From contig JAHHTB010000005.1 in the NCBI GenBank assembly GCA_020024855.1, positions 1-31,048 of the forward strand: a stretch of DNA of 31,048 nt, in the 5' to 3' direction. The position numbers were made by a program, and so were the translations under genes. Under the pieces are notes generated by a model. That model saw only the letters and a list, made by a program, of their open reading frames with translations, was not told where the DNA came from and made no database searches. Shown in pieces: positions 24,452-31,048 of this stretch (positions are counted from its first letter, which is position 1; every line of letters starts with the position of its first letter). This DNA is from Fusobacterium sp. GTDB lineage: Bacteria; Fusobacteriota; Fusobacteriia; Fusobacteriales; Fusobacteriaceae.

Positions 24452-25249
24452 TTAATTATTTTCAAAACATTTTGCTAGATTAATAAATTGCTCTATTGTT
24501 AAATTTTCAGCTCTTTCATTTACAGAGATATTAAGAGTTTCTAATTTTTCTTTAATAACATCTTTAGAAAGTCCTAAAGTTGAAAGATTATTAACAATAT
24601 TTTTTCTCTTGTTTGAGAAAGCAGCTTTTACATATTTAAAAAAGATATCTTCAGGAATAAGTTTTTCATATCTTTTATCATCATAGAATTTAATAGAAAT
24701 AAAACCAGAATCTATTTTAGGTATAGGATTAAAAAATTCTTTAGGAATAGTGAAAAGATATTCTCCTGTTCCATAATATTCAACAGCAAGAGTAAGAACA
24801 CTTCTTTCTTTACCAGAAGTAGCACACACTCTTTCCCCAACTTCTTTTTGTACCATTAAATAAGCTTCATCTATTTTATCTCTATTTTCTATAAGTTTAT
24901 TTATAATAGGAGATGTTATATAGTAAGGTATATTTGCAACCACTCTCGTATGAGGTGCAAGAATTTCATCAAGATTGACTTCAAGAATATCATTCATTAC
25001 AAGATTAAATTTTTCATTTCCAGAAAATTTTTTTCTTAAAATTTTTTCAAGATCAGTATCTATTTCTACACAAATAACTTTTTTAGCTTTTTTAAGAAGA
25101 AGCTCTGTTAGAGCTCCCTCTCCTGGTCCTATTTCAAGAATTTCTTCATGAGGTTTAATATTTGCAACCTCCATAATTTTTTCTAGCACACTATTTTGGT
25201 CAGTTAAAAAATTTTGACCATATTTTTTTTTATGCTTAAATGACATCAT
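24452..25249 (-). CDS. ksgA: 16S rRNA dimethyladenosine transferase KsgA
   Basis: 265 residues. The start is MMSFKHKKKYGQNFLTDQN, with the KKKYGQNFL family motif. The Rossmann methyltransferase fold has EILEIGPGEGALTELLL (motif I, about 39-55), CVEID (motif II) and VANIPYYITSPII (about 104-116), the NIPY catalytic motif for adenine N6 dimethylation. The C-terminal helical domain includes AAFSNKRKNIVNNL. KsgA dimethylates A1518 and A1519 of 16S rRNA and checks 30S maturation. Two adjacent ATG codons (25249 and 25246) are both possible starts; the second has the better spacing from GGAG. It follows hpt by 13 bp. Confidence 0.96.
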   Translation of the reverse strand: MMSFKHKKKYGQNFLTDQNSVLEKIMEVANIKPHEEILEIGPGEGALTELLLKKAKKVICVEIDTDLEKILRKKFSGNEKFNLVMNDILEVNLDEILAPHTRVVANIPYYITSPIINKLIENRDKIDEAYLMVQKEVGERVCATSGKERSVLTLAVEYYGTGEYLFTIPKEFFNPIPKIDSGFISIKFYDDKRYEKLIPEDIFFKYVKAAFSNKRKNIVNNLSTLGLSKDVIKEKLETLNISVNERAENLTIEQFINLAKCFENN

Positions 25250-25262
25250 AGAACTCCGTTTC

Positions 25263-25787
25263 TTATTTTTTTACAAACTTTCCAACAAAAGGAATATTTC
25301 TATATTTTTCATCAAGATCTAATCCATATCCAACAACAAATTCATCAGGAATTTCAAAACCTACATATTCACCTTTAACTTCTACAAGTCTTCTGCTTGG
25401 TTTATCAAGAAGAGTACAAACTTTTATAGAATTAGGATTTTTTTGTTTTAAGAAATCCTTAACATTTACTATTGTAAGACCTGTGTCAATAATATCTTCA
25501 ACTATAAGAACATCTTTTCCTGTAAGATCAAGATCCACATCTTTAAGAATTTTTACAACACCAGTAGAGTTAGTTCCTCCACCATAACTAGAAACTTTCA
25601 TAAAATCAATTTTTAAATCCATATTAATTTCTTTTATAAGATCAGACATAAACATTACAGAACCTTTTAAAAGTCCAACACAAATTAAATCTTTGCCAGC
25701 ATAATCTTTTTCAATCAGTCTTGCTAGGTTACTTATACGTGTTTCAACACTTTCTCTAGAAATTAAAACTTCAACATTACCTTCCAT
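25263..25787 (-). CDS. hpt: Hypoxanthine phosphoribosyltransferase
   Basis: 174 residues, the usual length. The PRPP-binding motif VLIVEDIIDTGLTI lies at about residues 94-107, with the N-terminal ISRESVETRISNLARLI helix, GLLKGSVMFMSDLI loop (about 39-52) and the GFEIPDEFVVGYGLDLDEKYRNIPF hood region. It salvages hypoxanthine and guanine to IMP and GMP using PRPP. It is the first gene of the long minus-strand run and has a promoter with 17-bp spacing upstream. AGGAGG precedes the ATG. Confidence 0.96.
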   Translation of the reverse strand: MEGNVEVLISRESVETRISNLARLIEKDYAGKDLICVGLLKGSVMFMSDLIKEINMDLKIDFMKVSSYGGGTNSTGVVKILKDVDLDLTGKDVLIVEDIIDTGLTIVNVKDFLKQKNPNSIKVCTLLDKPSRRLVEVKGEYVGFEIPDEFVVGYGLDLDEKYRNIPFVGKFVKK

Positions 25788-25856
25788 TTTTTCCTCCTAA
25801 AAAACTCTATCATAAATAAATTTTTAATCATAAAAATCTGTAGAACAATACATTTC

Positions 25857-25885
25857 ATTTTATCATTTAACACAGGTTTTAGCAA
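25857..25885 (-). promoter_or_regulatory. Promoter of the hpt-ksgA-...-polC operon
   Basis: On the minus strand, -35 TTGCTA (25880-25885) and -10 TAAAAT (25857-25862) with 17-bp spacing and a TGA before the -10. The leader would be about 65 nt long. Confidence 0.65.
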
Positions 25886-25892
25886 GTAATTA

Positions 25893-25921
25893 TTGATATT
25901 TTGAGGTTCATATGTTATTAT
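25893..25921 (+). promoter_or_regulatory. Promoter of the PASTA-rsgA-rpe operon
   Basis: -35 TTGATA (25893-25898) and -10 TATTAT (25916-25921) with 17-bp spacing, divergent from the hpt promoter and about 8 bp away from its -35. Confidence 0.65.
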
Positions 25922-25967
25922 TTTAGTAAATGAATTAATTTTTGTCAGAATAAAATTAGGAGGATAA

Positions 25968-26672
25968 ATGAAGAAATTTTTTATAATTTTTTCTTATGTC
26001 ATTGCACTCTGTTTTATTATATTTTTTGGAGCAAATATATTTTTAAACAATTATTTTAATAATTATTTTTATAAAACTCCAAATCTTATTGGAATGACTA
26101 TTGAAGAAACAGAAAAAATGATTCCTAAAGGAACAATAGAAGTAGCAGTAGTTGGAAAAGATTTTTCAAATCTTCCTGCTGGAGAAATTTTTATGCAGGA
26201 ACCTTCAGAAAATAAAGTTGTAAAAAGAGGAAGAACAGTTAAAGTTTGGATAAGTGCAGGAGAAAATTTTTTTGAAGTACCTGATTTTTATGGGCAACAA
26301 CTTTTTGAAGTTCGTTCATTTTTAGAGGAAAAAGGGATAAAGATAAAAGAAATTTCAAGAACAAGCTCGGATCTTGCTTATAATTGTATAATAGCAACAA
26401 CTCCAGGAGTGGGAAGTATAGTTGATGTAAATAAAGGAATTTCTATTCTTGTAAGTAATAGAGCTTCCTCAAAAACAGTAAGAGTTCCTGATGTTATAGG
26501 ATATACATTAAATGAGGCAAAAGAAGTTATAAAAGCACAATCTCTGTTTATTGGAGAAATAATTAAAATGGAAGTACCAGGATTAGAGAGTAATATTATT
26601 GTGGATATGAGTGTAAGTGCAGGTAGTAGGATATCAGCAGGTTCAAATATAAATCTTGTGATAAGTAAATAA
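25968..26672 (+). CDS. Membrane-anchored PASTA-domain protein without kinase
   Basis: 234 residues. One N-terminal membrane segment (about 5-27) is followed by three PASTA repeats: about 37-98, 101-165 and 170-234. Each begins with a P-x-hydrophobic-x-G stretch (TPNLIGMTIEE, VPDFYGQQLFE, VPDVIGYTLNE) and ends with a beta strand such as VKVWIS or INLVIS. There is no kinase or transpeptidase domain. PASTA domains bind muropeptides or peptidoglycan in PrkC/Stk kinases and some PBPs. The gene sits directly before rsgA and rpe, where Firmicutes carry prpC-prkC, so it looks like a PrkC sensor part without the kinase. It probably acts at the outer face of the inner membrane, sensing or binding cell wall. 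Confidence 0.88.
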   Translation: MKKFFIIFSYVIALCFIIFFGANIFLNNYFNNYFYKTPNLIGMTIEETEKMIPKGTIEVAVVGKDFSNLPAGEIFMQEPSENKVVKRGRTVKVWISAGENFFEVPDFYGQQLFEVRSFLEEKGIKIKEISRTSSDLAYNCIIATTPGVGSIVDVNKGISILVSNRASSKTVRVPDVIGYTLNEAKEVIKAQSLFIGEIIKMEVPGLESNIIVDMSVSAGSRISAGSNINLVISK

Positions 26673-26676
26673 GGAG

Positions 26677-27582
26677 ATGAGCAAGGTATTGATCAAAGGA
26701 AGAGTAATAAATAAAATTCAGGGATTTTATTATGTAGATGATGGAATAAAAGAATATGAATGCAGATTAAGAGGTGTTCTTAAAAGAAAGGACAAAAAAG
26801 ATAACTGTGTTGTTGGAGATTATGTAGAAATCACTGAAGATAATTTTATTATAAATATTTTTGAAAGAAAAAATATTATCAATAGACCACTTGTAGCAAA
26901 TATAGATTATTTAGTTATTCAGTTTGCAGCAAAGGATCCTGAAATTGAATTAGATAGATTAAATAATTTGATACTTAATAGTATTTATCATAAAATTTCT
27001 CCTGTTGTTGTTATAAATAAAATAGATCTTATTTCAGACGAAGAGAAAAATCATTTAAAGGACAAACTTTCTTATTTAGAAAAAATAAATATACCACTAT
27101 TTTTTGTTTCAACAATAAAGAATGAAAATATTGATGCTGTAAAAAATTTTATAAAAGGAAAAACTACAGCTTTTGGTGGTCCAAGTGGAGTAGGAAAATC
27201 TAGTATATTAAATATAATTCAAAATAAAAAAGAGTTATTAGTGGGAGAAACAAGTAAAAGACTTAAAGCTGGAAAACATACAACAAGAGATAGTAATCTT
27301 ATAGCTTTGTCTGAGGGAGGATATGTTATAGATACTCCAGGTTTTTCCTCTTTAGAATTACCTCCTGTTGAAGATGCACAAGAATTAGTATCTCTATTTG
27401 AAGAGTTTACTTTTGATAATGGATATTGTAAATTTCTTGATTGTCATCATATAAATGAACCAGGGTGTATTATTAAAGGGAAAGTAGCTGAAGGAAAAAT
27501 ATCAAAAATAAGATATGATTTTTATAAAAAAGTATATGAGAAATTAAAAAATGAGAGGTGGAATAGATATGAAAAATATTAA
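26677..27582 (+). CDS. rsgA: Ribosome small subunit-dependent GTPase RsgA
   Basis: 301 residues from ATG 26677. An OB fold (about 4-68) precedes a circularly permuted GTPase: G4 NKID (114-117) comes before G1 GGPSGVGKS (167-175) and G3 DTPGF (219-223). The C-terminal zinc site uses Cys251, Cys256, His258 and Cys264. RsgA checks late 30S assembly and is stimulated by the ribosome. The start is uncertain: AAGGAG (26671-26676) touches ATG 26677, leaving no spacing, and TTG 26689 would give MIKGRVINKIQGFYYV, closer to the family N-terminus. The stop overlaps the rpe start by 14 bp. Confidence 0.96.
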   Translation: MSKVLIKGRVINKIQGFYYVDDGIKEYECRLRGVLKRKDKKDNCVVGDYVEITEDNFIINIFERKNIINRPLVANIDYLVIQFAAKDPEIELDRLNNLILNSIYHKISPVVVINKIDLISDEEKNHLKDKLSYLEKINIPLFFVSTIKNENIDAVKNFIKGKTTAFGGPSGVGKSSILNIIQNKKELLVGETSKRLKAGKHTTRDSNLIALSEGGYVIDTPGFSSLELPPVEDAQELVSLFEEFTFDNGYCKFLDCHHINEPGCIIKGKVAEGKISKIRYDFYKKVYEKLKNERWNRYEKY

Positions 27583-28210
27583 AATAGCTCCTTCCATATT
27601 ATCAGCTGATTTTAGCAGATTGGGAGAAGAAGTTATAGCAATAGATAAGGCAGGAGCAGATTGGGTACATATAGATGTAATGGATGGAATTTTTGTACCA
27701 AATATAACTTTTGGTCCTGCTGTAATGAAATCAATAAGAAATAAAACAGATCTTATATTTGATGTTCATCTTATGATAACACAACCTGAAAGATATATTG
27801 AGGATTTTGTAAAAGCTGGTGCAGATATGATAACTATTCATGTTGAATCAACACTACATCCTCATAGAGTGATACAACAAATAAAATCTTATGGTGTAAA
27901 AGCTGGAATAGTTTTAAATCCAGGAACTCCAGCAGAGGCAGTAAAATATTTAATAAATGAAGTAGATATGGTACTTGTTATGAGTGTAAACCCAGGTTTT
28001 GGAGGACAATCATTTATAGAAAGTGCTATTGAAAAAATAAAAGAATTAAGAAAAATGAATTCAACTGTTGACATAGAAGTTGATGGTGGAATAACTGATG
28101 AAACAATAGGTAGATGTATAGAAGCAGGAGCAAATATTTTTGTTGCAGGTTCTTATGTTTTCAAGGGAGATTATGCAGAGAGAATAGCTAACTTAAAAAA
28201 GGAGGGATAA
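27569..28210 (+). CDS. rpe: Ribulose-phosphate 3-epimerase
   Basis: 213 residues from ATG 27569, which follows AGAGGTGG; the in-frame ATG at 27551 lies before that site. The TIM barrel has IAPSILSADFSRLGEEV (catalytic Asp in the SADF strand), HIDVMDGIFVPNITFGP (metal His and Asp), DVHLMI, VMSVNPGFGGQSFI and EVDGGI (second catalytic Asp), all Rpe landmarks. It interconverts D-ribulose 5-phosphate and D-xylulose 5-phosphate in the pentose phosphate pathway. Its link to rsgA is the same as in Firmicutes, and the genes overlap by 14 bp. Confidence 0.97.
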   Translation: MKNIKIAPSILSADFSRLGEEVIAIDKAGADWVHIDVMDGIFVPNITFGPAVMKSIRNKTDLIFDVHLMITQPERYIEDFVKAGADMITIHVESTLHPHRVIQQIKSYGVKAGIVLNPGTPAEAVKYLINEVDMVLVMSVNPGFGGQSFIESAIEKIKELRKMNSTVDIEVDGGITDETIGRCIEAGANIFVAGSYVFKGDYAERIANLKKEG

Positions 28211-28214
28211 TAAA

Positions 28215-28892
28215 ATGTCAGCTTACGAAAGAAAAGTAAATACAGTTTTTGAAAATTTCTATAAATTATTTTATGAGTCAGAAGACTTAGCTTTAAAAAG
28301 AGGTATAAAATGTCTTACTCATACAGAACTTCATATTATTGAAGCTATTGGAAAAGATTCTGTTACAATGAATGAACTTTCTGATAGGCTTGCAATAACA
28401 ATGGGAACAGCAACAGTGGCTATTACAAAACTAGGAGAAAAAGGATTTGTTGTAAGAGCTCGTTCAAGCTCAGATAGAAGAAAGGTTCATGTTTCTCTTT
28501 CTAAGAAGGGATTAGAAGCTTTAAACTATCATAACAATTATCACAAAATGATAGTTTCAAATATAACAGAAAATATAGACAAAGATGACTTAGAACATTT
28601 TTTAAAGGTTTTTGAAAAAATTCTTGTTAACTTAAAAGGACAGTATGAGTTTTTAAAACCATTACCTATAACAGAATTTAATCCAAAAGAAAAAGTTTCA
28701 ATAGTTGAAATAAAGGGAACACCAATTGTTCAAGATTATTTTAGAGAACACGGGATAGAAGATTATACAGTTCTTGAAATAGTTACAACACAGAATGTAG
28801 ATAAAATAGCTCTAAAAAAGTTTGACGGAACAACATTAGAGGTAAATGTTTTAGATGCTAAAAACTTAATAGGAATTAAGGTGGAAGATTAA
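28215..28892 (+). CDS. MarR-family regulator fused to a C-terminal FeoA-like domain
   Basis: 225 residues, longer than a typical MarR (about 145). Residues 36-100 form the winged helix-turn-helix: LTHTELHIIEAIG, then MNELSDRLAITMGTATVAITKLGEKGFV and the wing RARSSSDRRKVHVSLSKKG. After dimerisation helices (to about 142), residues 158-225 resemble the SH3-like FeoA domain seen at the C-terminus of DtxR/MntR: KVSIVEIKGTP, IEDYTVLEIV, DKIALKKFDGTTLEVNVLDAKNLIGIKV. The YHNNYHK segment (His106, His110) could bind metal. An iron- or manganese-sensing role is possible but not shown. It lies between rpe and rqcH with 4-bp and 1-bp gaps. Confidence 0.85.
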   Translation: MSAYERKVNTVFENFYKLFYESEDLALKRGIKCLTHTELHIIEAIGKDSVTMNELSDRLAITMGTATVAITKLGEKGFVVRARSSSDRRKVHVSLSKKGLEALNYHNNYHKMIVSNITENIDKDDLEHFLKVFEKILVNLKGQYEFLKPLPITEFNPKEKVSIVEIKGTPIVQDYFREHGIEDYTVLEIVTTQNVDKIALKKFDGTTLEVNVLDAKNLIGIKVED

Positions 28893-28893
28893 T

Positions 28894-30546
28894 TTGCTTT
28901 ATCTTGATGGGATATCAATTTCTAAGATAAAAGATGAATTAAAAAATTGCCTACAAAATAAAAGAGTTGGAAAGATTTTTCAAAATTCAACTCTTTCTTT
29001 ATCTATATATTTTGGCAAAATTTCATTGTTTTTCTCATGTAATCCGTCTCTTCCAATTTGTTATATAAATGAAGATAAAGAGGAAAACTTTATGGAAGAA
29101 AATTCAAACTTTCTTCTTCTTTTAAGAAAACATCTTTTAAATGCCACTCTTTCTGATATAGAGCAATTAGGATTTGATAGAATTTTAAAATTTAAGTTTT
29201 CAAAATTAAATGAACTTGGAGAAATAAAAAATTATTTTCTTTATTTTGAAATAATGGGTAAACATTCAAATATAATTTTGACAGATGAAGAAGAAAAAAT
29301 AATTTCACTTTTAAAGAAATTTTCTTTAGAAGAAAATTCTCTTCGTATACTTTTTCCTGGGGCTAAATACGTTCAACCAATAGTAGAAAAGAAGATAAAC
29401 CCAAAGGAAATTGAAAAAAATATATTAGAAGAATATATTAAAGAAAATAATATTTCTAGTAAGGTAGAGGGACTAGGAAAAAGAACGACAGACTTTATTA
29501 AATCTTATGAAGATTTAAATAAAATTTTAACTGACAGAATAAATCCAAAAATTTATTTTAAAGAAGAAGCTCCTGTTTTTGCTACAGTATTAAATATTGA
29601 GCCAAAAAATTGGGAGACAATAAAAGAGTTTAAAAATTTTGGTGAAATGGTGAATACATATATAAAAATGTGCTCACTTTCAAATTCTTATAATCTTCTA
29701 AGAAGTAAATTAGTTTCTAGTATTGAAAAAGAAGCAAAAAAAATAAAAAAAATAATTTTTAATATAGAAAAAGATATAGTAACTATGTCGGAACATGAGA
29801 AATATAAAAATTTAGGTGATATTCTTGCTTCTGTTTTATATTCAATAAAAAGAGGGGATAAGTCTGTAAAGGCTTATGATTTTTATGAAAATAAAGAGAT
29901 TATAATCCCTTTAGATCCTCTTTTAAATCCTCAAGGAAATTTAAATAATATTTATAAAAAGTCATCAAAGATGAAAAGAGGTCTAGAGATAAGCAAGGAA
30001 CGTTTAACATATTTTAAACAAAGAGGAATTTATTTAGAAAGTGTACTTACATTTATTTCTAAGTCATCTAATATAAATGAACTTAAAAATATAGAAGATG
30101 AACTTATAGAAGAAAAAATAATAAAATCTAAAGTAAGAAATTCTAAGAATAAAAATAAGAAAAAAGAGATTGAAAACTATGGAATTATTAATTTAGATAA
30201 TAAAAATATTTATTTTGGAAGAAATAATAAAGAAAATGATTATTTAACATTTAAATTTGCTAAAAAGGAAGACATATGGTTTCATATAAAAGATCTTCCA
30301 GGCTCTCATATAATAGTGAAAAAAGAAGATTTTATTAAAAATGATGAATTTATTGAAAAAGTAGCTCTTTATGCGGCTTTTTATTCAAAAGCTTCCCAGG
30401 GAGATAAGGTTGTAATAGAATATACTGAAAAGAAAAATTTAAATAAACCAAATGGTTCTCCTCTTGGTTTTGTAACATATAATATAGCAAAAACAATTAT
30501 AGTTACGGTTCCTAAAAATATAGAAGAGATTGTAAAGGTTAAATAA
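28894..30546 (+). CDS. rqcH: NFACT-family ribosome quality-control factor RqcH
   Basis: 550 residues from TTG 28894, one base after the preceding stop, with AAGGTGG nine bases upstream. The N-terminal NFACT-N/FbpA domain (1 to about 170) has the DR motif Asp95-Arg96 within EQLGFDRILKF, needed for activity in Bacillus RqcH. A central helix-hairpin-helix and coiled coil (about 185-400) follow, then the NFACT-R domain (about 425-545) with KEDIWFHIKDLPGSHIIV and YAAFYSKASQGDKVVIEYTEKKNLNKPNGSPLGFVTY. RqcH binds 50S subunits obstructed by peptidyl-tRNA and adds C-terminal alanine tails. Older annotations call such proteins fibronectin-binding protein A. It is the last gene of its operon. Confidence 0.94.
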   Translation: MLYLDGISISKIKDELKNCLQNKRVGKIFQNSTLSLSIYFGKISLFFSCNPSLPICYINEDKEENFMEENSNFLLLLRKHLLNATLSDIEQLGFDRILKFKFSKLNELGEIKNYFLYFEIMGKHSNIILTDEEEKIISLLKKFSLEENSLRILFPGAKYVQPIVEKKINPKEIEKNILEEYIKENNISSKVEGLGKRTTDFIKSYEDLNKILTDRINPKIYFKEEAPVFATVLNIEPKNWETIKEFKNFGEMVNTYIKMCSLSNSYNLLRSKLVSSIEKEAKKIKKIIFNIEKDIVTMSEHEKYKNLGDILASVLYSIKRGDKSVKAYDFYENKEIIIPLDPLLNPQGNLNNIYKKSSKMKRGLEISKERLTYFKQRGIYLESVLTFISKSSNINELKNIEDELIEEKIIKSKVRNSKNKNKKKEIENYGIINLDNKNIYFGRNNKENDYLTFKFAKKEDIWFHIKDLPGSHIIVKKEDFIKNDEFIEKVALYAAFYSKASQGDKVVIEYTEKKNLNKPNGSPLGFVTYNIAKTIIVTVPKNIEEIVKVK

Positions 30547-30551
30547 TATAA

Positions 30552-30584
30552 AAAGATCCAATTTCATTTTGAAATTGGATCTTT
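30552..30584. terminator. Bidirectional terminator between rqcH and convergent small gene
   Basis: A perfect 15-bp stem (30552-30566 with 30570-30584) and 3-nt loop. The T-rich tail is better on the minus strand (TTATATTATTT), so it mainly serves the small gene at 30617-30871, with a role for rqcH as well. Confidence 0.8.
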
Positions 30585-30616
30585 AAAATTCAGTTTAGAA
30601 CATTAAGTAGTCTTTA

Positions 30617-30871
30617 TTATACTTCAGGAACTAGAGCTCCATTTTTAATTCTAGAGATAACAAATTGATGTGCATCAACTATTGCATTTGTATATGCAAA
30701 TTTAGTTTCTCCCTCAAACATTCCATTAAGAAGAACTTGTTGTTGCTCTTCTACATTTGCTTCTAATGTTTCTAAATCAATTTCTCCTCTTTTGAATTCA
30801 TCTGTTAATGCATCAAACATTTTATCAAAAGTTTCTTGATAAACTTGTTCAGCTATATTATCAAAGTTCAT
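30617..30871 (-). CDS. Small acidic protein of unknown function
   Basis: 84 residues, mostly helical, rich in Glu, Asp and Gln (MNFDNIAEQVYQETFDKMF, then LEANVEEQQQVLLNGMFEG), ending in a mixed VISRIKNGALVPEV. No signal peptide, membrane segment or metal motif. I do not recognise a family. It is a real gene by context: a near-consensus promoter, a GAGGTGA ribosome site, and hairpins on both sides, making it monocistronic and probably well expressed. Confidence 0.75.
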   Translation of the reverse strand: MNFDNIAEQVYQETFDKMFDALTDEFKRGEIDLETLEANVEEQQQVLLNGMFEGETKFAYTNAIVDAHQFVISRIKNGALVPEV

Positions 30872-30909
30872 ATTTTCACCTCATTAATTTTATAAATTGT
30901 CACACGAAA

Positions 30910-30938
30910 ATAATAACATTTTTTACTTATTTTGTCAA
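30910..30938 (-). promoter_or_regulatory. Near-consensus promoter of the 84-residue gene
   Basis: On the minus strand, -35 TTGACA (30933-30938, perfect) and -10 TATTAT (30910-30915) with 17-bp spacing. Confidence 0.8.
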
Positions 30939-30970
30939 CTTCTAAATTATTGGAAAGTAAGTTATATAAA

Positions 30971-30997
30971 AAAAAGCTAGCATAAAGCTAGCTTTTT
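30971..30997 (-). terminator. Intrinsic terminator of the gene at the right edge
   Basis: A perfect 11-bp stem (AAAAAGCTAGC with GCTAGCTTTTT) and 5-nt loop. Read on the minus strand the run of T continues to eight, directly after the stop codon at 31005-31007. Confidence 0.85.
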
Positions 30998-31004
30998 ATA
31001 TTAA

Positions 31005-31048
31005 TTATTTTCCAAAATATCTTTCTAATAATCCAGTGAAAGCTTTTC
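31005..31048 (-). CDS. C-terminal end of an unidentified gene
   Basis: Only the last 13 codons are inside the window, reading KAFTGLLERYFGK then TAA. The frame is supported by the terminator that follows eight bases after the stop, but is too short to identify. Confidence 0.45.
   Translation of the reverse strand, partial: KAFTGLLERYFGK

Noticed and set aside
24433..24465. Longer TTG-started form of the DUF4911-like protein
   Set aside because: It would read through its own AGGAGGAG ribosome site and overlap ksgA; ATG 24432 is ideally placed.
1..31048. CRISPR arrays, insertion sequences, prophage or defence genes
   Set aside because: No regularly spaced direct repeats, transposase, integrase or phage-type genes were seen on either strand.

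Overview
The window looks like chromosomal DNA from a member of the Fusobacteria (Fusobacterium or a close relative); the species cannot be fixed from the sequence alone. It is very AT-rich, with strong AGGAGG ribosome sites. It combines Gram-negative envelope genes (a FadL-type outer-membrane protein) with a Gram-positive-style PolC replicase, HrcA/CIRCE heat-shock control and a PASTA-rsgA-rpe cluster, a mixture typical of that phylum. Nearly all of it is housekeeping gene content. I see no transposase, integrase, prophage or CRISPR array.

Layout. 1-1022 (minus): a TetR-family regulator followed by a truncated FadL-type porin gene. 1023-1293: control region with three near-identical 21-bp palindromes. 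1294-3863 (plus): an SPFH/band-7 membrane protein, a lipoprotein and an unknown protein, probably one transcript. 4024-10231 (plus): heat-shock cluster with promoter and CIRCE, then hrcA, grpE, dnaK, a strong hairpin, ogt-type methyltransferase, mutarotase-like gene and dnaJ. 10252-16101 (plus): yajC, AMIN-amidase, GerMN protein, yqeK, rnr, smpB and ssrA (tmRNA). 16180-25787 (minus): a tight ten-gene run transcribed hpt, ksgA, DUF4911, khpA, rimM, trmD, gamma-carbonic anhydrase, SPOUT methyltransferase, polC, EamA transporter. 25893-30546 (plus): membrane PASTA protein without a kinase domain, rsgA, rpe, MarR-FeoA fusion regulator and rqcH. 30617-31048 (minus): a small unknown protein with a near-consensus promoter, and the tail of one more gene.

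Functional themes. Protein quality control is prominent: HrcA-regulated chaperones, RNase R with SmpB and tmRNA for trans-translation, and RqcH for C-terminal tailing on split 60S-like (50S) subunits. Ribosome and tRNA maturation (KsgA, KhpA, RimM, TrmD, RsgA, a second SPOUT enzyme) is spread over two operons. Envelope functions (FadL, SPFH, lipoprotein, amidase, GerMN, YajC, PASTA) make up the rest.

Most worth a second look: the triple operator array near the tetR gene; the kinase-less PASTA protein at the position where Firmicutes carry prkC; the MarR-FeoA fusion; loss of two PHP metal ligands in PolC; and the dnaK/dnaJ cluster interrupted by two metabolic or repair genes behind a strong hairpin. 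Several starts are placed downstream of the longest open frame because the upstream start lies inside the ribosome binding site.
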